From: Dehalococcoides sp. JdFR-56
GTDB taxonomy: Bacteria > Chloroflexota > Dehalococcoidia > Dehalococcoidales > RBG-16-60-22
DNA length: 56,658 nucleotides
Assembly (NCBI GenBank): GCA_002011495.1
Contig: MTNR01000001.1
Coordinates: 1-56,658 of the forward strand
Reading direction: 5' to 3'
The notes beneath the pieces are model-generated. The model saw only the letters and a program-made list of their open reading frames with translations, was not told where the DNA came from and did no database searches. Positions 42,885 to 51,786 of the stretch are shown here, piece after piece. Position 1 is the stretch's first letter; the number at the start of each line of letters is the position of its first letter. A program made the position numbers and the translations under genes.

Positions 42885-43748
42885 TTGCCCGCCCAAGAGA
42901 CAGCGCAGTTTGTCCTGGAGAGCATTAAGGCCTTTGCCAGCACCAGCTTTCTCAACCGCCTGCCCGCGCCGGAGGAAGGCTTCATCTTTGACCCACCGCT
43001 GGTGCAGTTTGCCGATGGTGATGACCCCGTCTTCCTTGAATATCATGAAGTAGTCAACCCCAGCCACCTCACCCCCCGCCAGGCGCTGGCCCAAGCCTAC
43101 GGCGCCAACCCCGATGATATGCCCAAACACCTCTCCGTCATCAGCTGGATTCTGCCCATCACCAGCCGGACACGGCAGTCCAACCGCCAGCAGACGAAGG
43201 GCCCCTCCCGCCGCTGGGCATACACCCGCTGGTATGGGGAAAAATTCAACGAAGCACTTCGGGAACACGTGGTGAAGCTTCTCACCGAAAAGGGATACCT
43301 AGCAGCAGCGCCGGTGCTGCAACCCTACTTCAAAACTTTCACTAGTGAAAAGGGGCACTACTCCAACTGGTCGGAACGGCACATCGCCTACGCCGCCGGG
43401 CTGGGCACCTTCAGCCTCTCCGATGGCTTCATCACCGAGCGCGGCATCGCCCACCGTTGTGGGAGCGTGGTCACCAACCTAGCGCTGCCAGCCAGCCCGA
43501 GAACAGCCAGCAACCACTATTCAAACTGCCTATTTTATGTCAACCATAAGTGCCTGGCCTGCATCCGCCGCTGCCCCGCCGGGGCCATCACCGAGCGCGG
43601 CCACGACAAAATAAAATGCAGTGAGTACATTGACTCCGAGATAGGCTACCTGAAAGAGGAATACGGGGTGGAGGAAATCGGCTGCGGCCTCTGCCAGACC
43701 AAGGTCCCCTGCGAATTTAAGATACCGGTGAGGAAATCGAACACCTAG
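42885..43748 (+). CDS. QueG-like 4Fe-4S protein
   Basis: 287-residue Fe-S protein of the epoxyqueuosine-reductase / reductive-dehalogenase-related group. The C-terminus has KCLACIRRCPAGAI and later CSEY with CGLCQTKVPC, enough cysteines for two clusters, though the first motif has one cysteine fewer than the usual CxxCxxCxxxCP. The corrinoid-site part (HIAYAAGLGTFSLSDGFITE) is recognisable. TTG 42885 has AAGGAG upstream. It overlaps the convergent mtaB by 32 bp. Role in queuosine synthesis is not certain since canonical QueG is longer. Confidence 0.75.
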   Translation: MPAQETAQFVLESIKAFASTSFLNRLPAPEEGFIFDPPLVQFADGDDPVFLEYHEVVNPSHLTPRQALAQAYGANPDDMPKHLSVISWILPITSRTRQSNRQQTKGPSRRWAYTRWYGEKFNEALREHVVKLLTEKGYLAAAPVLQPYFKTFTSEKGHYSNWSERHIAYAAGLGTFSLSDGFITERGIAHRCGSVVTNLALPASPRTASNHYSNCLFYVNHKCLACIRRCPAGAITERGHDKIKCSEYIDSEIGYLKEEYGVEEIGCGLCQTKVPCEFKIPVRKSNT

Positions 43749-45003
43749 CTTCCCCCCACACCCCATCACCGCTGAGCTTCTCCAGCTTTACCGGCATAAG
43801 TCTATTGGTTAAATCCTCAGCGCTCTTGGTATAGACCTTGATGTAGTTCGCAGTGAGGCCAGACCAGACGCCACCCATCTGCTTCTCCCATAATACCGCC
43901 ATCGTCCTACCTAGAAACCGCTGGTGGAAATTTCTGGCGCTCTCCTCAGCCAGCGCCAACATCCGCTGGCGGCGCTCTTTTTTCACTTTATCCCCTACCT
44001 GCTGGGGCATTCTGGCTGCCTCGGTGCCAGGGCGGGGGGAGTAAGGAAAAACATGAATGCGGGCAAATTCCATTCTCCGGCAGAAGCCGAGGCTCTCCTC
44101 AAACTCGGCTTCGGTCTCCCCGGGGAAGCCAACGATGACATCAGTAGTGATGGCTGCCTCAGGCGCCACCTGACGAATCATAGAGACTGCCTGCTGATAC
44201 CTGGCAGTGGTGTAGCGCCGCTTCATGCGGGCAAGCACAGTGTCGCTGCCGCTCTGGAGGGAAAGGTGAAAGTGCGGACAGAGACGCTCATCACGCCACA
44301 GCCCAACAAGCTCCGGGGTGATTTCCTGAGGCTGGAGGGAAGATAGCCTCAGTCTGGCCACATCGGTCTCCGCCAGGATGCGCTCAAGTAGTTCCTTAAG
44401 GCCAGCACCCTGCCAGTTATAGGCGCCAATCTCGGTCCCAGTGAGTACCACCTCTCTGGCACCGAGGGATATCCAGTGCCTGATTTCGGCGATAACCCGC
44501 TCAGGGGGCAGGCTCTCCTCTCTCCTGCGCACCAGGGGCACTACACAGTAAGCGCAGAAACGCTGACAGCCATCCTGAACCTTGATGAAAGCACGGGTCC
44601 GAGAGCCACGATATGGGCAGGCCTGAGCCAAAGGTTGAGGGGGCAAACAGCCGCGCTCCTCCAGGAGGCGCACTAGAGCCTGCTTCTGCTCATTGCCCAG
44701 GACAAGGTCAACTCCCTCAAGCCGAGCCAGCTCCTGGGGGGAGCGCTCCGCATAGCAGCCAACCACCACCAGCCGGGCGCTAGGGTTCTCCCGGTGGGCC
44801 TGCCGCAAGAGATGACGGGACTTGCGGTCTGCAATATGGGTTACCGTGCAGGTGTTCAGGATATAAACATCCGCCTCACCCACCGCGGAGACCAGCTCGT
44901 GCCCAGCCTCAGCTAGTTGCCTGGCCAAAAGCTCCGTCTCCGCCTGGTTGAGCTTGCAGCCCAGGCTATCCAGGGCAACCTTGCTTCGCCTTATTTCGCC
45001 CAT
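43717..45003 (-). CDS. mtaB: tRNA t6A37 methylthiotransferase MtaB
   Basis: Radical-SAM enzyme that methylthiolates t6A37 of tRNA. Order: UPF0004 domain with SLGCKLNQAE (C near 18) and VVGCYAE, radical SAM CxxxCxxC in GCQRFCAYC, then a TRAM domain. ATG 45003 is 11 codons after a longer alternative at 45036; the promoter TTGACC-18-TATAAT (45014-45042 area) leaves only the shorter start with a sensible leader. Single gene, convergent with the QueG-like gene. Confidence 0.92.
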   Translation of the reverse strand: MGEIRRSKVALDSLGCKLNQAETELLARQLAEAGHELVSAVGEADVYILNTCTVTHIADRKSRHLLRQAHRENPSARLVVVGCYAERSPQELARLEGVDLVLGNEQKQALVRLLEERGCLPPQPLAQACPYRGSRTRAFIKVQDGCQRFCAYCVVPLVRRREESLPPERVIAEIRHWISLGAREVVLTGTEIGAYNWQGAGLKELLERILAETDVARLRLSSLQPQEITPELVGLWRDERLCPHFHLSLQSGSDTVLARMKRRYTTARYQQAVSMIRQVAPEAAITTDVIVGFPGETEAEFEESLGFCRRMEFARIHVFPYSPRPGTEAARMPQQVGDKVKKERRQRMLALAEESARNFHQRFLGRTMAVLWEKQMGGVWSGLTANYIKVYTKSAEDLTNRLMPVKLEKLSGDGVWGEARCSISSPVS

Positions 45004-45013
45004 TCCAAATCTC

Positions 45014-45043
45014 ATTATACTGTCCAGCTTGCCCAAGGGTCAA
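45014..45043 (-). promoter_or_regulatory. Promoter of mtaB
   Basis: On the minus strand TTGACC, 18 bases, TATAAT (45014-45019), about 10 bp before the chosen mtaB start; this implies a very short leader. Confidence 0.6.
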
Positions 45044-45117
45044 AGCTGAGACTCGCTTGCAAATAGCCGGGATTTATGGTAAAAAAGTAGTTAAATCCGC
45101 GGCAAAGGTTTTCCCCT

Positions 45118-45759
45118 ATGAGACATAAAATTCTGGAGAGAATTCCCCAAGAGCAGCTACAACAGGACTTGGAGAGATACCGCCAGCGAGCCATTGAGCT
45201 GGGAGCAACTGACGCCAAGATCATCACCACCGATGAGGTGATCATTGATGAGAGGGTACTGGCCAAATGTACCTACCCCAAATGCCCCAGCTATGGCACC
45301 AACGCCAACTGCCCTCCCCACGCCATGAGCCTGGAGCAGGTGCGAAAGGTGGTCAGTAACTTCAGCTACGGCGTATTCCTCAAGCTTGAGGTGCCACCGG
45401 AGCACACCGCTGGCCAGGAGGCGATAGATAAAGGGTTATTTAACCCCTACCGCAAAAAACTGTCTGAAATTGCCGCCAAGATTGAGGCCGAGGCCTTCTA
45501 TGACGGTTACCACCTGGCGCTGGCCTTTGCCAGCGGCTCGTGTAAAGGCACCTTTTGTCCCGATATTGAGTGTCAGGCCCTGCTCCCGGGGCAACCCTGC
45601 CGATACCCACTCAAGTCCAGGACCTCTATGGAAGGGGCCGGGATGGATGTCTACACCATGGCCACCAAGGTCGGCTGGGATATCTATCCCATCGGCGCCG
45701 CCACATCGCCAGCAGATGTCCCCTGCGGCATGAGGCTGGCGCTGGTGCTCATCTACTGA
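45118..45759 (+). CDS. DUF2284 predicted metal-binding protein
   Basis: 213-residue cytosolic protein with cysteines in CTYPKCPSYGTNANCPPH and later GSCKGTFCPDIECQALLPGQPC, the pattern of the DUF2284 family (metal or Fe-S binding, function unknown). Ends 34 bp before fabF and may be co-transcribed with it. Confidence 0.85.
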   Translation: MRHKILERIPQEQLQQDLERYRQRAIELGATDAKIITTDEVIIDERVLAKCTYPKCPSYGTNANCPPHAMSLEQVRKVVSNFSYGVFLKLEVPPEHTAGQEAIDKGLFNPYRKKLSEIAAKIEAEAFYDGYHLALAFASGSCKGTFCPDIECQALLPGQPCRYPLKSRTSMEGAGMDVYTMATKVGWDIYPIGAATSPADVPCGMRLALVLIY

Positions 45760-45793
45760 ATGCTTCTGCTTCAGGAGGGATAGAAAGGAGCCG

Positions 45794-47047
45794 ATGAACA
45801 ATTACCCCAATCGAGTTGTCGTCACCGGGATGGGCATTCTCAGCCCCCTGGGTCTGGATACTGCCACTACCTGGGAGGGCCTCATCGCCGGCAAATCCGG
45901 CATTGACTATATCACCCTGTTTGACCCGGAGTGCGTTGAGACCAAGTTCGCCGGTGAGGTAAAGGGGTTTGAGCCCACTGACTACATGGAGCGCAAGGAG
46001 GCCCGCCGCATGGACCGCTTCGCCCAGCTGGCGGTGGCGGCCAGCCGCCAGGCGGTGGAGCAATCCAGGCTGGAGATCAACCCCTCTAACTGCGATGACA
46101 TTGGTGTCATCATCGGCAGCGGCATCGGCGGGCTGACCACCCTGTTTGAACAGACCAAAGTGCTTCTGGAGAAAGGGCCAGATAAGGTGAGCCCCTTCCT
46201 CGCCCCGATGATGATCGCCGATATCGCCGCCGCCCAGGTCTCAATCGCCCTGAACTTAAGAGGCCCAAACTACTGCACCACCTCAGCCTGCTCCAGCGGC
46301 TCGGATGCCATCGGGGCCGCCTATGAGATCATCAGACACGGCGGAGCGCAGGTCATGCTCGCCGGCGGCACCGAGTCAATCATCAACCCGCTGGGCATCA
46401 CCGCCTTCAACGCCCTAAAGGCCATCTCCACCCGCAATGACGCCCCACAGCTGGCTTCCCGCCCCTTTGATGCCGAGCGTGACGGCTTTGTCATCAGCGA
46501 GGGGGCCTGCGTGCTCGTCCTGGAAAATTTGGAGCACGCCCTGCGCCGCGATGCTGATATTCTGGCGGAGATTCTGGCTTATGGGGCCACGGCCGATTCC
46601 TTTCATGTTACCCAGCCGCTGGAAAATGGGGAGGGTGCCACCAAAGCCATGCAGGTGGCGCTGAAAAAGGCGGGGATCGCCCCTACTGAAATTGATTACA
46701 TCAATGCCCATGGTACCTCCACCCCACTGAATGATGTTATGGAGACCAAAGCCATAAAGAGCGCCTTTGGTGACCACGCCTACCGGATTCCGGTAAGCTC
46801 CACCAAATCAATGACGGGACATCTCATCGGCTGTGCCGGAGCCGCGGAGGCGCTATTCTGTATCCTGGCCATCCAGAATGATATCATCCCACCAACCATC
46901 AACCTCACCAACCCTGACCCAGAGTGCGATTTAGATTACGTGCCCAATGTGGCGCGCCCGGCCAAGGTCACCACCGCCCTCTCCAATTCCTTTGGCTTTG
47001 GCGGCCATAATTCGGTTTTGATCTTTCGAGAATACGCTGAGGCGTGA
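45794..47047 (+). CDS. fabF: Beta-ketoacyl-ACP synthase II
   Basis: Condensing enzyme of fatty acid synthesis. The catalytic triad is C166 (SACSSGSDA), H in HGTSTPLND (near 305) and H in MTGHLIGCAG (near 341). 417 residues, normal length. The stop overlaps the recJ GTG start (GTGA). Whether a fabF next to a phospholipid gene (plsY) serves a full fatty-acid pathway is suggested but not shown here. Confidence 0.95.
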   Translation: MNNYPNRVVVTGMGILSPLGLDTATTWEGLIAGKSGIDYITLFDPECVETKFAGEVKGFEPTDYMERKEARRMDRFAQLAVAASRQAVEQSRLEINPSNCDDIGVIIGSGIGGLTTLFEQTKVLLEKGPDKVSPFLAPMMIADIAAAQVSIALNLRGPNYCTTSACSSGSDAIGAAYEIIRHGGAQVMLAGGTESIINPLGITAFNALKAISTRNDAPQLASRPFDAERDGFVISEGACVLVLENLEHALRRDADILAEILAYGATADSFHVTQPLENGEGATKAMQVALKKAGIAPTEIDYINAHGTSTPLNDVMETKAIKSAFGDHAYRIPVSSTKSMTGHLIGCAGAAEALFCILAIQNDIIPPTINLTNPDPECDLDYVPNVARPAKVTTALSNSFGFGGHNSVLIFREYAEA

Positions 47048-48741
47048 ACTTGAGCCGCTACCGTTGGAATCTGCTGCCACCGGCTCCGGAAAGCTACCTG
47101 GCCAATGCCTCAGGCTTGCCTCCGCTGGTCATCCAACTGCTGTACAACCGTGGCCTCAGAGAACCGGCAGAGCTACCAGCTTTCATCGCCGCTGATAAGA
47201 GCCTCTCTAGTAGCCCCTTCCTTCTGCCCGATATGCACCAGGCGGTGGCCAGAATCTACCGGGCGCTACTCTCCAGCGAGAACATCGCCGTCTACGGAGA
47301 CTATGACACTGACGGCATCACCGCCACTGCCCTGCTCGTCCAGGGACTTTCCTTTCTTGGTGGCCGAGCCATCCCCTACATCCCCCACCGCCTGACCGAG
47401 GGCTACGGGCTGAAAAAAGCCGCTCTGGAAAGCCTGCGCCAGCAGGGTATTAGCCTGGTGGTCACCGTTGACTGCGGCATTACCAGTCTAGCTGAAGTGA
47501 AGAAAGCAGGGAGGCTGGGGCTTGACGTCATCATCACCGACCACCACACTCCACTCGCCGAAATCCCGCCAGCGGTGGCCACGGTTAACCCCAAGCTGCC
47601 CAATTCAAACTATCCCTTCTCCGAGCTCACCGGGGCTGGGGTAGCCTTCAAGCTGCTTCAGGCCCTCTTTGAGAGCATCGGTCGGGAAGGGGAGCTGGAT
47701 GAACTCATGGACCTGGTGGCCCTGGGCACCATTGCCGATATCTCGCCACTACTGGGGGAGAATCGCTATCTGGTTAAGGAGGGATTGAAATTAATCAACG
47801 CCGCTCCCCGGCTGGGCATCAGGGAAATCCTAAATCAGGCGGGACTAAATAGTAGAGAGAGTCTGGATGCGGAGAGCATCTCCTGGATTATCGCCCCCCG
47901 CCTGAACGCCGCCGGCAGACTGGAGCACGCCATCAGCAGCTACAAGTTGCTCCTCACCGATTCGCCAGAGGAGGCGCACCGGCTGGCGGTGTGGCTGGAG
48001 CAGAAAAATGCGGAGCGCCAGAAATTGACCAGCGCCGCCTTAGCCAAAGCCAGAGAGCAGGTGCTGGCCCAGGGAATCTCCCCGCTTCTCATCGTTAGCG
48101 ATAAGGACTATCCGGTAGGCATCGCCGGACTAGTCGCCAGCCGCCTCTCGGAGGAGTTTTACCGCCCAGCCATCGTCATCAGAACCGGCGAGAAGATGAG
48201 CAGCGCCAGCTGCCGCAGTATCCCTGAGTTCAATATCATCGCCGCCCTAAATCAGTGCCGCCATCTGCTATCCCAGTTTGGTGGCCACTCGCAGGCCGCC
48301 GGCTTCACCCTGCCCACCCGGAATCTAGCTCGCCTGCGGGATATGCTGCTTGAGATGGCCACGGAACAACTTGCCGGAGTTGACCTGCGCCCTTGCCTTG
48401 ATATCGATGCTGAAGTGAGCCTAGCCGACCTCGGGGGTGACACCTTCCCCCTAGCCCAGCAACTTGCCCCCTTCGGCCGGGGTAATCCCATGCCCACCTT
48501 CCTCAGCCGCAGGGTGGAGGTCATTGACCGCCGCACCATGGGCAATGGCGAGCACCTGAGGCTGAAGCTGAAGCAGGACAGCACCATATGGGACGCGGTG
48601 GGCTTCGGGCTGGGCGGTTACCTAGCCCAGATGGCCTCGCCCCTTGATATCGTCTATAATCTGGAGGTAGACCGGTGGAGCGGGGAGGAAAGGCTCAGGC
48701 TCAATATCCTGGACTTTGCCCCCGCGGAGAGAACTAAATAA
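47044..48741 (+). CDS. recJ: Single-stranded-DNA-specific exonuclease RecJ
   Basis: 5'-3' ssDNA exonuclease of the DHH family used in repair and recombination. Motif II is YGDYDTDG (metal site) near 79, DHH is in TDHHTP near 164, and a DHHA1 nucleic-acid-binding region (GGHSQAAGF) and OB fold close the 565-residue chain. Start GTG 47044, coupled to fabF. Confidence 0.95.
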   Translation: MNLSRYRWNLLPPAPESYLANASGLPPLVIQLLYNRGLREPAELPAFIAADKSLSSSPFLLPDMHQAVARIYRALLSSENIAVYGDYDTDGITATALLVQGLSFLGGRAIPYIPHRLTEGYGLKKAALESLRQQGISLVVTVDCGITSLAEVKKAGRLGLDVIITDHHTPLAEIPPAVATVNPKLPNSNYPFSELTGAGVAFKLLQALFESIGREGELDELMDLVALGTIADISPLLGENRYLVKEGLKLINAAPRLGIREILNQAGLNSRESLDAESISWIIAPRLNAAGRLEHAISSYKLLLTDSPEEAHRLAVWLEQKNAERQKLTSAALAKAREQVLAQGISPLLIVSDKDYPVGIAGLVASRLSEEFYRPAIVIRTGEKMSSASCRSIPEFNIIAALNQCRHLLSQFGGHSQAAGFTLPTRNLARLRDMLLEMATEQLAGVDLRPCLDIDAEVSLADLGGDTFPLAQQLAPFGRGNPMPTFLSRRVEVIDRRTMGNGEHLRLKLKQDSTIWDAVGFGLGGYLAQMASPLDIVYNLEVDRWSGEERLRLNILDFAPAERTK

Positions 48742-48760
48742 GGTCATTTCGAGCATGACC
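48742..48760 (+). terminator. Possible terminator after recJ
   Basis: GGTCAT/ATGACC 6-bp stem with a 7-nt loop directly after the recJ stop, followed a few bases later by a T5 run. Confidence 0.4.
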
Positions 48761-48828
48761 AGCAAAATACTTTTTATCATCATCGCCAAGGTCAATGCCT
48801 AAAAATAAATCTTTTAGGGTTATCAGGC

Positions 48829-49458
48829 ATGAATAGCCAGATACTGCTGTTTCCCGTCGCTCTCATCAGCGCTTACCTTATCGGTTCTCTTCCTTCAGCG
48901 TATATCATGGGCCGCCTGCGCAAAGGGGTAGACATCCGCCAGGTGGGCAGCCGGAGCATGGGGGCCATGAACGTCTTCTACCAGGTGGGCTTCTGGGAAG
49001 GGCTCCTGGTTCTGGCTGCGGACATAGGCAAAGGCGCCGCGGCCGTTGCCCTGGCCCGCTGGCTGGGCACGCCGCTGGTGGTTCAGTTACTCGCCGGGGC
49101 CGCCGCGGTGCTGGGACACGGTTTTACCATCTTCCTCAAATTCCGCGGCGGGAGGGGAGGCGCCACCTGCATCGGCATCCTTGCCTACCTCATCCCCTGG
49201 GGCATACCCTTCTACGCTGCCCTTTTCGGGATAATCCTGCTGATAACGCGCTACCCTACCCTCAGCTACAGCCTCGCCTTCCTCGCCTTTATCTTCACCG
49301 CCTGGCTGAAATACCACTCCCTGGAACTGGTCATTTTCTCCATAGGCGTCCTGCTTCTCCCCGCCACTAAATACATCCCCAGGATAAAGGAGATGCGCGC
49401 CCGAGCAGGAAGCTGGCGGCATGTCTTCCTGCGCCGAAACCTGAAGGACAGATTGTAG
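48829..49458 (+). CDS. plsY: Acyl-phosphate glycerol-3-phosphate acyltransferase PlsY
   Basis: 209-residue membrane enzyme that makes lysophosphatidate from acyl phosphate. Five hydrophobic segments; GSLPSAYIMGRLRKG and GHGFTIFLKFRGGRGGAT are the expected motifs. The usual GSGNIGATN loop reads GSRSMGAMN, and GGKG reads GGRG, so it is a divergent member. ATG 48829 chosen. Confidence 0.82.
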   Translation: MNSQILLFPVALISAYLIGSLPSAYIMGRLRKGVDIRQVGSRSMGAMNVFYQVGFWEGLLVLAADIGKGAAAVALARWLGTPLVVQLLAGAAAVLGHGFTIFLKFRGGRGGATCIGILAYLIPWGIPFYAALFGIILLITRYPTLSYSLAFLAFIFTAWLKYHSLELVIFSIGVLLLPATKYIPRIKEMRARAGSWRHVFLRRNLKDRL

Positions 49459-49470
49459 TATTAAGAAGCC

Positions 49471-50730
49471 CTAACTCTTAGCCGAGCCGGCGGGAGGCAA
49501 AAGCGCCATAATGACGGCACCTCCAATGGCAAGCCCAGCCAGCGCCAGCCAGACGCCCTGATAGCTGCCCCAGTGGTCAAAAACCCAGCCAGCCAGAGGC
49601 GGACCAACCAAGGTGCCCAGTATCCCTATCCCCCAGATGAAGCCGACGATGGTGCCAAAGCTAGTCCGTCCAAAGTATTCCCTGGGCAGAGCCCCAGCCA
49701 TGGTGAGGCTGCCTCCGTAACCAAGGCCGAAGAGGATAAAGAAAGGAACCAGCAGCTCAGCCCCCACTAGGGGAGTAAGCTCAAAACAGAGTAGCCCCAG
49801 CGCCACCAGACCCAGAGCGCCCGCCGCCAGCCGCCGCTTATCAAGTCTATCCCCCAGCCAGCCAAAGCCGAGACGGCCGCCAATGCTGAGTAGCGGGATA
49901 GCGGTGGCCACCAGGCCCGAGGTTGCCCTGGCGACGCCGATGCTGCTTAGGTAAGGCATGACGTGGGTCACCACTGTGACCACAGCGATGAATTTGGGCA
50001 TCAGCCCCAGGGTTATCTTCCAGAAGACCGAGCCTTTCATCGCCTCTCGGGCGCCGATATCCACTTCCTTAGTTTGAGGGGTGGCCGAAACTCCATCACC
50101 CCCCGCTATCTGGCCCCTCTCACCATCCGGCAGATAGCCATACTGCTCTGGCTTGTGCCGCACCACCAGCGAGAGGGGCAGGCCCACCGTCAGCAAGCCC
50201 AGGGCAAGGATGACCACCATCATCCGCCAGCCATAGAGGTCGATGAGCTGGACCACCAGCGGCACCAGAAGACCTCCCGAGCCATAGCCACAGATCATGA
50301 TGCCGGTGGCCAGCGCCACCCGGCGGCGGAACCAGTTGGCCACGGCGGTCATCATCACCGTGCTCCCGGTACAGCTCATGCCGATGGCCATCAGGATGAA
50401 GGCAGCATAGAACACGCCGAGAGAGCCGGTCTGGCTGAGGAGCATTAACCCTAGGCTGCCGATGACCACCCCGCCAAATATCAGTCTCCTTGGCCCCCAG
50501 CGGTCAACCAGCATGCCCACCACTGGGGTAAGCAGGCCCACCTCCAGGCCACGCAGTGAGGCGGCTAGAGAAATCTGCGCGTAGCTCCAGCCAAATTCAG
50601 CAGCGATGGGCTCAAAGACGGCGGTAAATCCATAGAAGATGACGCCACCCATATACAGCGCCACGATAAAGCAGGCGCCAACCACCCACCACCCGTAGAA
50701 CACCCTTGGCGGGCTCCATCTCCGAGGCAT
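49471..50730 (-). CDS. Major facilitator superfamily transporter
   Basis: 419-residue 12-helix transporter of the OFA/monocarboxylate-like group; the N-terminus FYGWWVVGACF and the loop DRWGPRRL between helices 2 and 3 are characteristic. ATG 50730 is chosen over 50763. Substrate unknown; a small carboxylate is typical for the group. Confidence 0.85.
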   Translation of the reverse strand: MPRRWSPPRVFYGWWVVGACFIVALYMGGVIFYGFTAVFEPIAAEFGWSYAQISLAASLRGLEVGLLTPVVGMLVDRWGPRRLIFGGVVIGSLGLMLLSQTGSLGVFYAAFILMAIGMSCTGSTVMMTAVANWFRRRVALATGIMICGYGSGGLLVPLVVQLIDLYGWRMMVVILALGLLTVGLPLSLVVRHKPEQYGYLPDGERGQIAGGDGVSATPQTKEVDIGAREAMKGSVFWKITLGLMPKFIAVVTVVTHVMPYLSSIGVARATSGLVATAIPLLSIGGRLGFGWLGDRLDKRRLAAGALGLVALGLLCFELTPLVGAELLVPFFILFGLGYGGSLTMAGALPREYFGRTSFGTIVGFIWGIGILGTLVGPPLAGWVFDHWGSYQGVWLALAGLAIGGAVIMALLPPAGSAKS

Positions 50731-50870
50731 TATGCCGCCACCCCCAGAGGAGCCAAGGCACAAGAATGGGGGTGGAACACCGGCGCTGCGGTGAGGGCGA
50801 TATCAAAGGAGCCTGTGATAAAGGCTGCCGTGCTGGTAATTATGATGTTCATCATTGTTTTCTTAAGAAA

Positions 50871-51761
50871 TCAGGCGCAGAGCGCTTGGACAAAGGCTTC
50901 AGCATCAAAGGGGGCCATATCCTCCACCTTCTCCCCCGTGCCGACGAACTGGATGGGAATTTGAAGCTCATCGCATATTGCCAGCACGATGCCCCCCTTG
51001 GCGGTGCCATCCAGCTTGGCCAGAAAGATACCGGTTACGCCCACCGCCTCGGTGAAATACCGAGCCTGAGCCAGGCCATTCTGGCCGGTGGTGGCATCAA
51101 GCACCAGGATGACCTCATGGGGGGCAGCGGCATCAGACTTGGCGGCCACCCGCTTGATCTTCTTCAGCTCCTCCATCAGATTATACTTGGTGTGCAGTCG
51201 GCCGGCAGTATCAATGATCACCTCCTCAATCTTCCGGCCGCGCGCCGCCTGCAGGGCATCAAAGACCACCGCCCCGGGGTCAGCCCCAGGCTGATGGGCG
51301 ATGACCTCGGCGCCCACCCTCTTCCCCCAGGACTTGAGCTGGTCAATCGCCGCCGCCCGAAAGGTGTCCGCCGCCACCAGCAGCACACTCTTGCCCTCCC
51401 GTTTCAGGCTATGGGCGAGCTTGGCGATGGACGTGGTCTTGCCACCACCGTTGACCCCCACCACCAGCGTCACCCTGGGCGAGGATACCGCACCCAGTGC
51501 CTCCTTACGGTCAACTTTGAGGATATTGACCATTTCCGCCTGGAGCGCCGCCCACACCTCCGAGCCACCGTCGAGCTTCTCCTCGGCCACCCGCTGTTTT
51601 ACCCTCCCGATGAGCTTTTCCGCAGTGCTCACCCCGACATCGGCGGCAATGAGCAGCTCCTCCAGCTCATCCCAGACCTCATCTCCCACCGTTGGGCGGT
51701 CAAACAGCTGCACCACCCGCCCAAACCAGGTCTCGCGGCTGCGCTTCAGCGCCTGCTTCAA
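50871..51761 (-). CDS. ftsY: Signal recognition particle receptor FtsY
   Basis: SRP-receptor GTPase that targets membrane proteins to SecYEG. 296 residues: only the NG domain, with no acidic A domain. Walker [10 protein letters not shown] near 107, DTAGR near 190, and [10 protein letters not shown]-like [10 protein letters not shown] near 250. Next to the MrfA-like helicase by a 25-bp gap on the same strand. Confidence 0.95.
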   Translation of the reverse strand: MKQALKRSRETWFGRVVQLFDRPTVGDEVWDELEELLIAADVGVSTAEKLIGRVKQRVAEEKLDGGSEVWAALQAEMVNILKVDRKEALGAVSSPRVTLVVGVNGGGKTTSIAKLAHSLKREGKSVLLVAADTFRAAAIDQLKSWGKRVGAEVIAHQPGADPGAVVFDALQAARGRKIEEVIIDTAGRLHTKYNLMEELKKIKRVAAKSDAAAPHEVILVLDATTGQNGLAQARYFTEAVGVTGIFLAKLDGTAKGGIVLAICDELQIPIQFVGTGEKVEDMAPFDAEAFVQALCA

Positions 51762-51786
51762 GAGGTTAGCTATCTTACTTCACCCC

